NCBI GenBank assembly: GCA_035384965.1
Contig: DAOOJE010000001.1
Coordinates: forward strand, 62,001-126,000
Origin: JAAYVZ01 sp035384965
Lineage (GTDB): Bacteria > Acidobacteriota > Thermoanaerobaculia > Thermoanaerobaculales > Thermoanaerobaculaceae
Reading direction: 5' to 3'
Length of the DNA stretch: 64,000 bases
Positions 44,072 through 53,036 of the stretch are shown here, one piece after another (the first letter of the stretch is position 1; every line of letters starts with the position of its first letter). The notes beneath the pieces are model-generated. The model was not told the origin of the DNA and searched no databases. It worked only from the letters and a program-made list of their open reading frames with translations. The position numbers were made by a program, and so were the translations under genes.

Positions 44072-45277
44072 ATGACTGAAGAAACCCATACGCGGCCCGA
44101 GCTGGCGACCCCGGAGCTGGAAACCGAGGCCGTCGCGTTCTTCGAGTCCCTGCAACAGGTCCAGGCGACGGGCCAGAAGGAGGTCGAGCGGGTCCTGGGG
44201 GGGGCGCGGTTCGGGCTCGTGCTGCCGCCGCTCGGCGAGGGGGACCGCGGCATGGTGTACCGCCTGCGGTCGTGGTCGATGACGCTGCCGCAAGCGCACG
44301 GCGCGCTGTGCCTGAAGGTCGCCAAGCAGCAGCCGGTGTGCCGCGAGCGGCTGCTCGAAGAGCAAATGACCACCGCGTTTTTCCTCGGCGAAGGGATTGC
44401 CGTGCCGCGCATCCACTACATGGATCCGCTGGGCCGTTTCGCCATCAAGGACCTCATCGAGGGCGAGTCGGTCACGAGCCTCTACCTGCGGTTCGGCAGC
44501 CTCACGGCGCGCACCCAGAGCCTCGTCCTGGAAGGGCTCGAGCGTTTCCTGACGAGGCTGCTCGAACTTTTCCGCAAGCGCCCCGACTGCCAGGTCTCGA
44601 TCAGCCCCAACAACATCTACGTGCTCACCGAGGCCGGCCGCTTTTCCGACCCGCTGCAGCTCGTGCTCATCGATCCCGGCACCACGCTCAAGAAGAGCTA
44701 CGAGGGGTTCACCTTCCAGAAGTACTGGAACGAGGTGCTGCCCGACCGCGTGCGCAAGTACCAGCGCACCGGCTACCTGCAGTGGCTGGTGCCGAAGGAG
44801 GTCACGCAGTCGGAGCGCGACGAGGCAAAGGGTTTCGAGATCTTCCGCGACCTCAAGCCGTCGGAGGTCTTCCTGCTGCTCAAGGTGGCGCGCACCATCG
44901 AGTACGACGCCGAGGAGACGATCTTCACCGAGGGGTCGATCGGCGAGAATTTCTTCCTCGTCCTGGAGGGCGAGGTGGAGCTGCGCAGGGGCCACTACTC
45001 GCGCCCCGAGACGTTCAAGGTGCGCATCAGGCCCGGGGCGGTGGTGGGCGAGATGGCGTTCCTTCTCCACGCCCCGCGGTCCATGACCGCTGTTGCCGCG
45101 ACACCCTGCAAGCTCATCGAAATCGACCGCGAGCGCTTCAACGAACTCATGGACGCCAACCTCACGGCGCCGTACAAGCTCATCCGCAACATCGCCATCA
45201 CCCTGGCCGAGCGGCTGCACGCGCTCGACAGCTCCCACGCCCGACTGCTGGAGGAGCGCGCCGGGGGCGCGCGCTAG
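44072..45277 (+). CDS. Divergent protein-kinase-like protein with C-terminal cyclic-nucleotide-binding domain
   Basis: A 401-residue cytoplasmic protein. Residues ~45-235 look like a divergent kinase fold: glycine-rich loop LPPLGEGDRGMVYRL (51-65), lysine K82 in CLKVAK, a downstream glutamate (E96/E97), a catalytic-loop-like ISPNNIYV (177-184) where the usual HRD Asp is not evident, and LIDPG (199-203) in place of DFG. Residues ~260-380 are a cyclic-nucleotide-binding domain (IFTEGSIGENFFLVLEGEVE, GAVVGEMAFLLHAPRSMTAV). The family of the kinase-like part is not one I recognise. Its paralogue lies 10 bases downstream. Activity and ligand are unknown. Confidence 0.78.
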   Translation: MTEETHTRPELATPELETEAVAFFESLQQVQATGQKEVERVLGGARFGLVLPPLGEGDRGMVYRLRSWSMTLPQAHGALCLKVAKQQPVCRERLLEEQMTTAFFLGEGIAVPRIHYMDPLGRFAIKDLIEGESVTSLYLRFGSLTARTQSLVLEGLERFLTRLLELFRKRPDCQVSISPNNIYVLTEAGRFSDPLQLVLIDPGTTLKKSYEGFTFQKYWNEVLPDRVRKYQRTGYLQWLVPKEVTQSERDEAKGFEIFRDLKPSEVFLLLKVARTIEYDAEETIFTEGSIGENFFLVLEGEVELRRGHYSRPETFKVRIRPGAVVGEMAFLLHAPRSMTAVAATPCKLIEIDRERFNELMDANLTAPYKLIRNIAITLAERLHALDSSHARLLEERAGGAR

Positions 45278-45287
45278 GGGGGGTCCC

Positions 45288-46259
45288 GTGGTCAAGGAGA
45301 CGACACGGCTGTACGAGATCTGCCCCCGCTGTGAAGGGGCGATCCTCAAGCGCGTCGAGGTGCCGTACGAGGTCGTGGTGGCGGGCTCGCCGGTGCGCAT
45401 CCCCAAGGTCCAGGTGGAGGAGTGCCGCAACTGCGGTTTCCGCTCGCTCTCCGGCAAGGAGGTACGGCTCTTCGAGGTGCTGTTCGCCCCCCAGTACGAG
45501 CACGTGACCGACCTCGTGCAGGCACTGAAGGCCGCCGGCTTTTACGGCATGTTCTTGCGGGAGCACCGCAGCGAGTCGTGCCTCGGCTTCGGGTCGCGCG
45601 ACTACGTGGCCGGGCTCGGGGCCGACCTGCGGAACCTCTACCTCGACAACGAGTCGAGCCACGTCATCGAGGGGCTCGACGAGGCGGAGGGGTCGGTGCC
45701 GATCGAGATCGCCGACCACCGCTACACGGTCAGGCTCCCCAGGATCGGCGAGGGGGAAAACGGCATCGTCTACGACTACGAGGAGAGCCAGCGGGCCGTG
45801 CTCAAGATCGCCAAGCCGCGCCCGTACAGCCGCGACCACATCCGGCAAGAGTGCGAGCTGACGGACTTCTTCGCCAGCCACGGCGTGCCGGTGCCGGGCA
45901 TCGAGGAGTACGACCCCTACGGCAGCTTCGCGGTCAAGCAGCGGCTCGCCGGGCAGTCGCTCGCCAAGCTCTACGGCGACCTGGGTCCCCCCTTGGCCCC
46001 CCGCCATCAGCGCGCCAGGGAGGCGACGCGCGCCTTCATCGAGCGGCTCCTCGAGCTGTTCGTGCAGCACCCCCAGGCCAAGACCTCGGTGAGCCCCAAC
46101 AACATCTTCGTCATCGAGGACGGGGAACGCTGCGAGTGCCTGCTCGTGGACACCGGCCCCGCCCCGTTCCACGACTACTCCCGCTTCGACTTCGAGGAGT
46201 ACTGGAACGTCACCATTCCCAAGAAGATCGAACAGTACCGTTCGGTCGGCTACCTGTAG
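45288..46259 (+). CDS. Zinc-ribbon protein with divergent kinase-like domain (paralogue of upstream gene)
   Basis: A 323-residue protein. The N-terminus has a zinc ribbon, C12-x-x-C15 and C46-x-x-C49, of the type seen in YgiT/MqsA-like fingers. Residues ~145-323 are collinear with the kinase-like domain of 44072-45277: PRIGEGENGIVYDY (151-164), LKIAK (172-176), PVPGIEEYDPYGSFAVKQRL, VSPNNIFV (268-275), LLVDTGPAPF (285-294), and the shared end EEYWN..IP..IEQYRSVGYL. The cyclic-nucleotide domain is absent. GTG 45288 follows GGGGGGG. The pair clearly arose by duplication followed by exchange of sensor domains. Biochemical activity unknown. Confidence 0.77.
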   Translation: MVKETTRLYEICPRCEGAILKRVEVPYEVVVAGSPVRIPKVQVEECRNCGFRSLSGKEVRLFEVLFAPQYEHVTDLVQALKAAGFYGMFLREHRSESCLGFGSRDYVAGLGADLRNLYLDNESSHVIEGLDEAEGSVPIEIADHRYTVRLPRIGEGENGIVYDYEESQRAVLKIAKPRPYSRDHIRQECELTDFFASHGVPVPGIEEYDPYGSFAVKQRLAGQSLAKLYGDLGPPLAPRHQRAREATRAFIERLLELFVQHPQAKTSVSPNNIFVIEDGERCECLLVDTGPAPFHDYSRFDFEEYWNVTIPKKIEQYRSVGYL

Positions 46260-46404
46260 CTTCCGCCCCCGCCCGACCGGCCGAAGGTCGAGAGTCCTCG
46301 CACGCCGCCAGAGTTGTCCTCCATTGCGGGCCTATACTTGCGGTGACCCGACGGCGGGCGCGCGCCGGCGCGCGCCCCCGCCGGACGGGGACGGAGAGTG
46401 CCTC

Positions 46405-49400
46405 ATGCGCGACCTCGGCCCGGCGTTGGGTGGCGTCCCGGTTCCTTCCGGCACGGTCGGGGCGGCGCCACCGCCGGGTGGGACTTCCGTGCAGGCCACT
46501 GTGGCCATCAGCGCCGCCGACGTCGAGCGGCTGGCAGGGTGGCGGCCGACCCTCCGGCAAACGGCCGGCCTCGGCGCCGGGCGGACGATCACGCTCACCA
46601 GCGCCCGCATGACGATCGGGCGGGCCTCCGGCAGCGACATCACGATCCCGGACGGCAGCGTTTCCCGAGCCCACGCCGAGATTCGCTTCGAGGACGGCCG
46701 CTGGGTCATCGAGGACCTGCGCTCGGCCAACGGCGTCAAGCTCGACGGCAACCCCGTGCAGACCGCTCCGCTGGTGCCCGGCTGCACGCTGGCACTCGGC
46801 AACGCGCAACTCGTCTTCGAGCAGCCCGTCCCCGACGTTCCGCCGGCCGAGCGCCTGGCGCTGCTCGGCCGCACCGACTTGCTGGCCAACCTCGGCGAGG
46901 CCGCCCGGGGCGACATGGCGGCAGGCCTCGAGGCGCGGTTCTTCCCCGGCGGCGCCGTCATCGCGCGGGCCGGCACGGCGCTGGAGGCGATGCTCTTCGT
47001 GGTGGCCGGCAGCGTCCGGGTCGTGGAGATCAACGACGAGGGCGGCGAGCGGGTGGTGGAGCGGCTGGGGCCGGGCGGCTGCATCGGCGACCGCCTGCTG
47101 GTGGCCGGTGGAGCGCACTCGCACACACTCGTCGCCGACACCGAAGTGTGCGTGCTGGCGCTGCCGAAGGAGCGGCTCCAGGCGCTCCGCCGGACCCGCC
47201 CGGAGGTCAACGAGACGATCGTCCTGGGGACCCGTCATAAGCTCCGCACTGCGCAGAGCAAGGTGCCGGAAGGTGTGCAGCGGCGGGACGCGATCGAGCA
47301 CCTCGCGGTGCCGACCGCGGTCGAGATCGTCGGCGAGGATCTCAAGATCCAGCAGGCTCGCGCAAGGGTCGAGGCGGCCGCCAGGGCCGGCGCCCACCTG
47401 CTCGTCGTCGGCGGGCGCGGCGTGGGGAAGAAGACGTTCGCTCGCTACTACCACCACACCCGCGCCGGCGCCAGCCAGCCGTATGCGGAAATCTCGCTGG
47501 CGGAAATCGAACCGGCATCGGTGGGCGCCGCCATCTTCGGTGTCGAGGCCGATCCCGCGAACCCTGCAGATGCCGGTCAGACCGGCCTCCTCGAGACCGT
47601 GGGCGAGGGCACCCTGGCGATCATCCACGCCGAGCTGCTCGACGTCCACCAGCAAAGCCAGCTCCTCACCTACCTCAAGCGCGGGTGGTACTTCCGGCAG
47701 TACGGCCGGCAGGCGGTTCCGGGCACGACACGGCTCGTGCTGGTGGCGACCGGCAGCGAGGCCGAGGTCGCGGCGCGGCTCATCCCGGAATTGCGGGAGG
47801 CGCTGGCCGAGCACAAGGTGGTCATCCCGCCGCTACCACAACGCCTGAAGGACATCCCGCTGCTGGCGAACCACTTCCTGAAGCTCGGCGCGAGGCGGAG
47901 CGGGCGCAAGGCGCTGTCGCTGTCGCGCGAGGCGGTGGACCGGCTGGTGTCGTACGGCTGGCCCGGCAACGTGCTGGAACTCGAGAACGTCATGGAGCGG
48001 GCCGCGATCGTGGCGAGCGAGGACACCATCGTCGCCCCCGACCTCATCTTCGTGGCCCCGCCCGAAAAGGAAATCCACAAGCTCAACCTGTTGCGCAACG
48101 AGAAGCTGCGGGCGTTCTTGCGCAAGCCGACGCTGATGGCCGCGCTGACCTGGGTCAACATCGCCTTCGTCGCTCTGGTCACGCTCTTCACGCTGTACGG
48201 CGCCACGCGGCCGCTCGGGCACCCGCTGCGGGAAGCGACGACCAATCCCGGCATGCTCGTGACCTGGTCGGTGTGGTTCGTGTTCTTGCCGCTGGGGACG
48301 GTGCTGGTGGGCCGCATCTGGTGCGGCATGTGCCCGATCGCCGGCATTGGCGACCTCGTGGCCCGTCTCAAGCGGTTCAACCTGCCCGTTCCGAAATTCC
48401 TGAAACGTCTCGACTTCTGTGGTCTGGTCATCGCTTACATCGCGGTCGACCTCTCGGAAAGCATCGTCGAGATCGACGACAGCCCGCTGTCGACCGGGAT
48501 CTTCCTGCTCGTCGTACTCTACCTGGCGATTGCCTTCACGGTGCTGTTCGAGCGGCGGGCGTTTTGCCGCCACCTGTGCCCGCTCGCCGGGTGGCTCGGC
48601 GCCTACTCGACGCTCGCGCCGATCGAGATTCGCGGCAACAAGAAGGTGTGCCAGACGCAGTGCGGCGAGCACACCTGCTACAAGGGCACCGGGACCGTGG
48701 AGGGGTGCCCGATGTTCCTCTACCCGGCCTCGATGGCCACCAACGCCGAGTGCCTGCTGTGCACCAAGTGCGTGCAGGCGTGCGAACACAAGGGCGTCCA
48801 GCTCAACCTGCGGCCGCCGCTCTCGGAGCTCTGGCGCAACTCGCAGCCGATCCCGGCGCTTTCGGTGTTCTCGGTGATGCTGATCGGCATCATGGGGTTC
48901 CACCAGTTCAAGGGGCTGGCGTGGTTCAAGCCGCTCAAGGCCAGCTTCATCGCCTCGTCGCAGGTGCGCAACCCCGTGCTCATGGGCTCCTTCATCCTGG
49001 TTTGCGTGCTGGGGCTCGCGCTCGCGGCCACGCTCTCGGCGGCCGCCTCGCGGGAGCGCGTCCGCGACAACCTCGCCGCGTACGGGATCGGCTTCGTGCC
49101 GCTGGCATTTTCCGGACACGCTGCGCACCTCTTGGAGGAGTTCCTGGGCGACGGCCTGTACGAGCTTCTCGCCTACGCGAAGAAGCTCTGGGACTCGGTG
49201 CTCAACGGCATCCCGATGGCGGGACGCGAGGAGCTGGTGGCGCCGTTCGTCAACCCGGCGGTCATCACCTTCCTCAAGTTCCTCGTCGTCTCGGGTGGGA
49301 TCTCCGGGAGCGCCGTGGCTCTCGTCATGATCGCCCGCCGCGGCGGACCCCGGGACGCCCTTGCCAGGGCGCTGCCTCACCTGCTGCTGCTCGGTGTCCT

Positions 49401-49443
49401 GGCGGTCGTTTACTACGTCATCTTCCTCGGCACCCAAGCCTGA
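46405..49443 (+). CDS. FHA - cNMP-binding - degenerate sigma54-type AAA+ - NapH/NosR-like 4Fe-4S membrane fusion
   Basis: A 1012-residue multidomain protein. Residues ~60-140 form an FHA phosphothreonine-binding domain (TIGRASGSDITIPDGSVSRA...SANGVKLDG). Residues ~155-265 form a cyclic-nucleotide-binding-like domain (FFPGGAVIARAG, GGCIGDRLLV). Residues ~302-535 resemble a sigma54-activator AAA+ domain: GGRGVGKKT (336-344), WPGNVLELENVMERA (519-533); but the GAFTGA loop is missing (FGVEADPANPADAGQTG) and Walker B is altered to LAIIHAELLD. From ~575 the protein is membrane-bound and iron-sulphur: CGMCP (640-644), CRHLCP (721-726), cysteines 749, 753, 758 and 768, and CLLCTKCVQAC (783-793), as in NapH/NosR/CcoG. 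ATG 46405; TATACT at 46333-46338 may be a -10 box. An electron-transfer module under phospho/cNMP control is inferred. Confidence 0.88.
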   Translation: MRDLGPALGGVPVPSGTVGAAPPPGGTSVQATVAISAADVERLAGWRPTLRQTAGLGAGRTITLTSARMTIGRASGSDITIPDGSVSRAHAEIRFEDGRWVIEDLRSANGVKLDGNPVQTAPLVPGCTLALGNAQLVFEQPVPDVPPAERLALLGRTDLLANLGEAARGDMAAGLEARFFPGGAVIARAGTALEAMLFVVAGSVRVVEINDEGGERVVERLGPGGCIGDRLLVAGGAHSHTLVADTEVCVLALPKERLQALRRTRPEVNETIVLGTRHKLRTAQSKVPEGVQRRDAIEHLAVPTAVEIVGEDLKIQQARARVEAAARAGAHLLVVGGRGVGKKTFARYYHHTRAGASQPYAEISLAEIEPASVGAAIFGVEADPANPADAGQTGLLETVGEGTLAIIHAELLDVHQQSQLLTYLKRGWYFRQYGRQAVPGTTRLVLVATGSEAEVAARLIPELREALAEHKVVIPPLPQRLKDIPLLANHFLKLGARRSGRKALSLSREAVDRLVSYGWPGNVLELENVMERAAIVASEDTIVAPDLIFVAPPEKEIHKLNLLRNEKLRAFLRKPTLMAALTWVNIAFVALVTLFTLYGATRPLGHPLREATTNPGMLVTWSVWFVFLPLGTVLVGRIWCGMCPIAGIGDLVARLKRFNLPVPKFLKRLDFCGLVIAYIAVDLSESIVEIDDSPLSTGIFLLVVLYLAIAFTVLFERRAFCRHLCPLAGWLGAYSTLAPIEIRGNKKVCQTQCGEHTCYKGTGTVEGCPMFLYPASMATNAECLLCTKCVQACEHKGVQLNLRPPLSELWRNSQPIPALSVFSVMLIGIMGFHQFKGLAWFKPLKASFIASSQVRNPVLMGSFILVCVLGLALAATLSAAASRERVRDNLAAYGIGFVPLAFSGHAAHLLEEFLGDGLYELLAYAKKLWDSVLNGIPMAGREELVAPFVNPAVITFLKFLVVSGGISGSAVALVMIARRGGPRDALARALPHLLLLGVLAVVYYVIFLGTQA

Positions 49444-49746
49444 TCACGCCCCGGAACACACGTTCCATCCCGCCGGGCGGGCAAGCTTTCCGGTCCGCCG
49501 AACCCTTGCCTGTCGATTCGCGTAGGAGCGAGTGCGGGGCCGGACGAACCAACCCGCAGCCGGCACGGCCGGCTGGTCTATCCGGGTACCGCTCCGTCCT
49601 TCCTCCGGTCGCCGCCGCCCTGGTCAGGCGGCGGCGCCCTGTCTGGGAAAACCTTGACTGCCTCGTTGCGTATGAGCTGCCAAGCGCGCTCCGAGTCCGT
49701 GACGCCTCCAGCGGGAACGCTCGGCGCCGCGCAAGAGGAGGAACCC
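49444..49746 (+). other. Intergenic region, 303 bases
   Basis: No gene recognised. It contains several short GC-rich inverted repeats, e.g. GCCGGCACGGCCGGC (around 49560-49574) and GGCGGC/GCCGCC near 49610-49636, which may be terminator or leader structures for the flanking genes. TTGACT at 49654 lacks a -10 box at a usable distance. The GAGGAGGA before ATG 49747 is the ribosome-binding site of the next gene. I could not match a known riboswitch. Confidence 0.4.
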
Positions 49747-50499
49747 ATGGATCAGCAGCCCCGGCCCGGCGAGGTGCCCGAAGCCGCACCGGCGGCCGGC
49801 ACCAGAGGCCTCGGCCAGCTCGTGCGGGTGTTCTACGAACCGTCGGCGGTGTTCCGAGAACTCGCGGCCCGCTCCGCCTGGGTGTGGCCGCTGGTCGTGG
49901 TCATCGCGCTCGCGATCGGACTCCAGCTCCTGACCGCCCCGCGCCTCGACATGGAGGGCACGATCCGCGAGGGGCTCGAGCGCTTCGGCCAGGCCGACAA
50001 GCTCTCGGCCGAGCAGATTCGCGAGATGGCAGCGGCGCGGGGGCCGATGCAAACGATCGGCGGGATCGTCGGGACGGTCGTTGTCATCCCGCTCGTCATG
50101 GTGGTGCTGGCCGCCATCTACCTCATGGGGCTGAGGGCGGCGGGCTCCGAGGCCGGTTTCGGCAAGAGCTTTTCGTTGCTCGTGTACGCTTCCGCCCCGC
50201 CCTCCATCGTCCAGACGGTTCTGACCGGCATCGTGGCCATGGGACGCGACAGCTTCACCCAGGGCGAGCTACAGAAGCTCGTGCGCTCGAGCCTCGAGAC
50301 CTGGCTTCCCCCTGAGGCTCCCAAGGCGCTGATGGCACTCGGCAGCGTGCTGGACGTCTTCAACGTGTGGTACTGGGTGCTGCTCGTCCTCGGCCTCGAG
50401 ATCGTCGGCCGGATCAAGCGCGGGCCAGCTATTGCCATCGTCACCGTGCTGTGGGGGGTGTACACCCTCGGCAAGGTCGGCCTGTCGCTCCTGTTCTGA
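49747..50499 (+). CDS. Yip1 domain membrane protein
   Basis: A 250-residue inner-membrane protein of the bacterial Yip1/DUF1282-like family, with five predicted helices (about residues 46-62, 105-130, 142-165, 205-225, 230-248). The soluble N-terminus is followed by VRVFYEPSAVFRELAARSAW, a common start of the domain. Such proteins often lie next to ABC-transporter or membrane-fusion genes; here a membrane-fusion protein gene starts 7 bases after the stop. Function unknown. ATG 49747 has GAGGAGGA upstream. Confidence 0.87.
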   Translation: MDQQPRPGEVPEAAPAAGTRGLGQLVRVFYEPSAVFRELAARSAWVWPLVVVIALAIGLQLLTAPRLDMEGTIREGLERFGQADKLSAEQIREMAAARGPMQTIGGIVGTVVVIPLVMVVLAAIYLMGLRAAGSEAGFGKSFSLLVYASAPPSIVQTVLTGIVAMGRDSFTQGELQKLVRSSLETWLPPEAPKALMALGSVLDVFNVWYWVLLVLGLEIVGRIKRGPAIAIVTVLWGVYTLGKVGLSLLF

Positions 50500-50506
50500 G
50501 GGCGCC

Positions 50507-51730
50507 ATGAACGTTCGCAAGGTTCTCGTTGGCATCGCCGTCGCGGCTGTGCTCGCGTTCGTCGTCTGGGCTTCCCTGCGGTCTGGCCACGGCACGGGTC
50601 CGGCGGTGGAGGTGGAGACGGTCAGCACCCGCACCGTGATCGCCCGCGTCAAGGCGACTGGCGAGATCAACCCGAAGACGAAGGTGGAGATCCAGTCCAA
50701 GGTCATCGGCGAGATCGTGGCGTTGCCGGTCCGCGAGGGCGACGCCGTGAAGACCGGCCAGATCGTGGTCGAGATCGAAAAGGAGCAGTACCTCGCGGCC
50801 CGCGACCAGGCCAGGGCGGTGCTCGAGCAGGCCACCGTCAACCTCGAACGAGCCCGCGTCGAGCGCGCCAACGCCGAGCTCGGGCTGCGGCGCGCCCGGC
50901 AGCTCGCGGCCGAGGGCGTGCTCTCGCAGGAGGCGCTCGAGCGTGCCGAGCTCGCCCACGACAGCGCGGTGATCACCGAGCGGGCGCAGCAGGAGACGAT
51001 CGCCCAGGCGCGCTCGGCGTTGCAACGCGCGCTCGACGATCTGGCCCGCACCACGATCCGTTCGCCGATGGACGGGCACGTGACCGCGCTTTTCGTCGAG
51101 AAGGGCGAGACCGCGGTCATGGGCACGATGAACTTCGCCGGTTCGGTGCTGATGACGATCGGCGATCTTTCCGAGCTGCTGGCCGAGGTGGAGGTGGCCG
51201 AAAGCGAGGTGGTGCGCCTGGCGCCCGGCCAGGAGGCCACCGTCACGGTCGATGCGCTGCCCGACGCGCCGCTGTCCGGCAAAGTCGTGGAGATCGGCTC
51301 CTCCGGCCTCAAGAAGGGCGACGTCGTGAAGTTCCGCGTCAAGGTGGCACTCGCCTCCCCGGATCCCCGCGTCAAGCCCGGGATGACCGCCAAGGTCGAG
51401 ATCCGCACCGCGACCGCGACCGGCGTGGTGGCGGTCCCGCTCCAGGCGGTGCAGACCCGCTGGCTGGACGACAAGGGTGCGGAGGTGGAGCGCAAGGAGG
51501 GCGACACCACCCAACGGGAGGTCCGCGCGGTCTACCTGTTCGAGGGGGGCAAGGCGCGGCGGCGCGAAGTCGTGACCGGAATCCAGGACGAGCTGTGGGT
51601 GGAGGTCAAGGAGGGGCTCGCCGTCGGCGACGCGATCATCACGGGGCCGTACAAGGAGCTGCGCAAGCTGCGGGACGGCGCCGCCGTGCGCCGCACCCCG
51701 CCGGCCACACCGAAGGCCGGAAAACCGTAG
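50507..51730 (+). CDS. Efflux membrane-fusion (HlyD/MacA-like) periplasmic adaptor
   Basis: A 407-residue periplasmic adaptor subunit with an N-terminal membrane anchor (residues 4-22), a barrel-sandwich (lipoyl-like) domain (KVEIQSKVIGEIVALPVREG), a long alpha-hairpin coiled coil (about residues 75-190, EKEQYLAARDQARAVLEQAT...LQRALDDLARTTIRSPMDGH), and beta-barrel and membrane-proximal domains towards the C-terminus. It links an inner-membrane transporter to an outer-membrane channel. Ten bases downstream is a MacB-like permease gene. ATG 50507. Confidence 0.93.
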   Translation: MNVRKVLVGIAVAAVLAFVVWASLRSGHGTGPAVEVETVSTRTVIARVKATGEINPKTKVEIQSKVIGEIVALPVREGDAVKTGQIVVEIEKEQYLAARDQARAVLEQATVNLERARVERANAELGLRRARQLAAEGVLSQEALERAELAHDSAVITERAQQETIAQARSALQRALDDLARTTIRSPMDGHVTALFVEKGETAVMGTMNFAGSVLMTIGDLSELLAEVEVAESEVVRLAPGQEATVTVDALPDAPLSGKVVEIGSSGLKKGDVVKFRVKVALASPDPRVKPGMTAKVEIRTATATGVVAVPLQAVQTRWLDDKGAEVERKEGDTTQREVRAVYLFEGGKARRREVVTGIQDELWVEVKEGLAVGDAIITGPYKELRKLRDGAAVRRTPPATPKAGKP

Positions 51731-51739
51731 GAGCCGGCC

Positions 51740-52954
51740 GTGCTGTTCGAGAACTTCCGCATCGCCCTGCGCTCGATCCTGGCCAACAAGATGCGCTCGT
51801 TCCTCACCACGCTCGGCATCATCATCGGCGTGGCGGCGGTGATCGCCGTGGTGTCGATCGTGCAGGGGCTCAACTTCTGGATCTCCGACCAGCTCCAGGG
51901 GGTGGGGGCGACGTACATCCTCGTCGTCCCCAACAACGATCGCAACAATCCCGACCACGTGGGGCGCGACATCCGCCTCACCTACGACGACGGCCAGGCG
52001 ATCCTCGAGCGGGTGCCGGAAATCGCCGCGTTCACGCCGATCTTCTTCACCGGCGAGCGGGTGCGGCTGCGCGACCGCTCGGCGACGCCGTTCGTGCTGG
52101 GGGTGGGCGCCTCGTACCAGGAGGTCGTCAACCACTGGGTCGAAAAGGGGCGGTTCTTTTCCGACCTCGACTTGCAAAGCCGGGCCCGCGTCTGCCTCGT
52201 GGGGCGCAAGATCATCGAGGACCTCGGCTTGCCGGAAGACCCGCTGGGGGCGGACCTGCTCCTCGGGCGAGCCACGTTCACGATCGTCGGGGTGATGGAG
52301 AAGAAGGGCGAGTTCTTGGGGCAGAACCGCGACCAGCTCATACTGGTCCCGTTTTCGACCGCGCGCGAGATTTACGGCGAGGAGGCGATGCGTCAGATCC
52401 GCCTCGATTTCAAGGCCCGCTCCCCGCGGGACGTGGACCGCGCCAAGGAGCTCATGACCTCCATCCTGCGCGACCGCCACGGGCTGCGCGGCAGCGTCTC
52501 GAACGACTTCGAGATCCTGCTCCAGGAGGAGATCCTCAAGACGACCTCGACGATCCTCGGGACGATCACCAAGGTCGTCGGCGCCGTGGTCGGGATCGCC
52601 TTGCTCGTGGGCGGGATCGGCATCATGAACATCATGCTGGTGTCGGTCACCGAGCGCACGCGCGAGATCGGGGTGCGCAAGGCGGTGGGGGCCCGGCGCG
52701 CCGATGTGCTGATGCAGTTCCTCATCGAGGCGGTCACTCTCTCGGCGCTGGGTGGCACGATCGGCATCGCCCTCGGCTGGGGGCTGGGCGCCCTCGGGGC
52801 GGCGGCGATCCCCGGCTTCCCGGCCGCCCACGTGCCGGTCTGGGCCGTGTTCCTGGCGTTCGGCTTCGCCTCGGTCGTCGGCGTCCTGTTCGGCGTCTAC
52901 CCCGCCGGCAAGGCCGCGCGCCTCGACCCCATCGATTCGCTGCGCTACGAGTAG
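51740..52954 (+). CDS. MacB-like ABC transporter permease
   Basis: A 404-residue type VII ABC permease: helix 1 near residue 15-40 (KMRSFLTTLGIIIGVAAVIA), a large MacB periplasmic core domain (about 45-270), and three C-terminal helices in the FtsX-like domain (GAVVGIALLVGGIGIMNIML, VTERTREIGVRKAVGARRAD, and the closing segment GVYPAGKAARLDPIDSLRYE). It works with the adaptor upstream to export a lipid, peptide or drug. No ATP-binding cassette is fused or adjacent within the window, though such a subunit is required. GTG 51740. Confidence 0.93.
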   Translation: MLFENFRIALRSILANKMRSFLTTLGIIIGVAAVIAVVSIVQGLNFWISDQLQGVGATYILVVPNNDRNNPDHVGRDIRLTYDDGQAILERVPEIAAFTPIFFTGERVRLRDRSATPFVLGVGASYQEVVNHWVEKGRFFSDLDLQSRARVCLVGRKIIEDLGLPEDPLGADLLLGRATFTIVGVMEKKGEFLGQNRDQLILVPFSTAREIYGEEAMRQIRLDFKARSPRDVDRAKELMTSILRDRHGLRGSVSNDFEILLQEEILKTTSTILGTITKVVGAVVGIALLVGGIGIMNIMLVSVTERTREIGVRKAVGARRADVLMQFLIEAVTLSALGGTIGIALGWGLGALGAAAIPGFPAAHVPVWAVFLAFGFASVVGVLFGVYPAGKAARLDPIDSLRYE

Positions 52955-53036
52955 TCTGGCGGCGCGGCTCGGCGGCGCCCGTAAAGTGCCGTATCCTGTG
53001 AGCAGGCCCGCGAAGGTCGAGGAGGGCGGCAGCGCC

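Noticed and set aside
49444..49746. Possible cyclic di-GMP (GEMM) or other riboswitch before the Yip1 gene
   Set aside because: A GGTCTATCCGGGTACCG stretch looked suggestive, but the conserved GCAAA/GACGCAAAGCC-type core could not be found.
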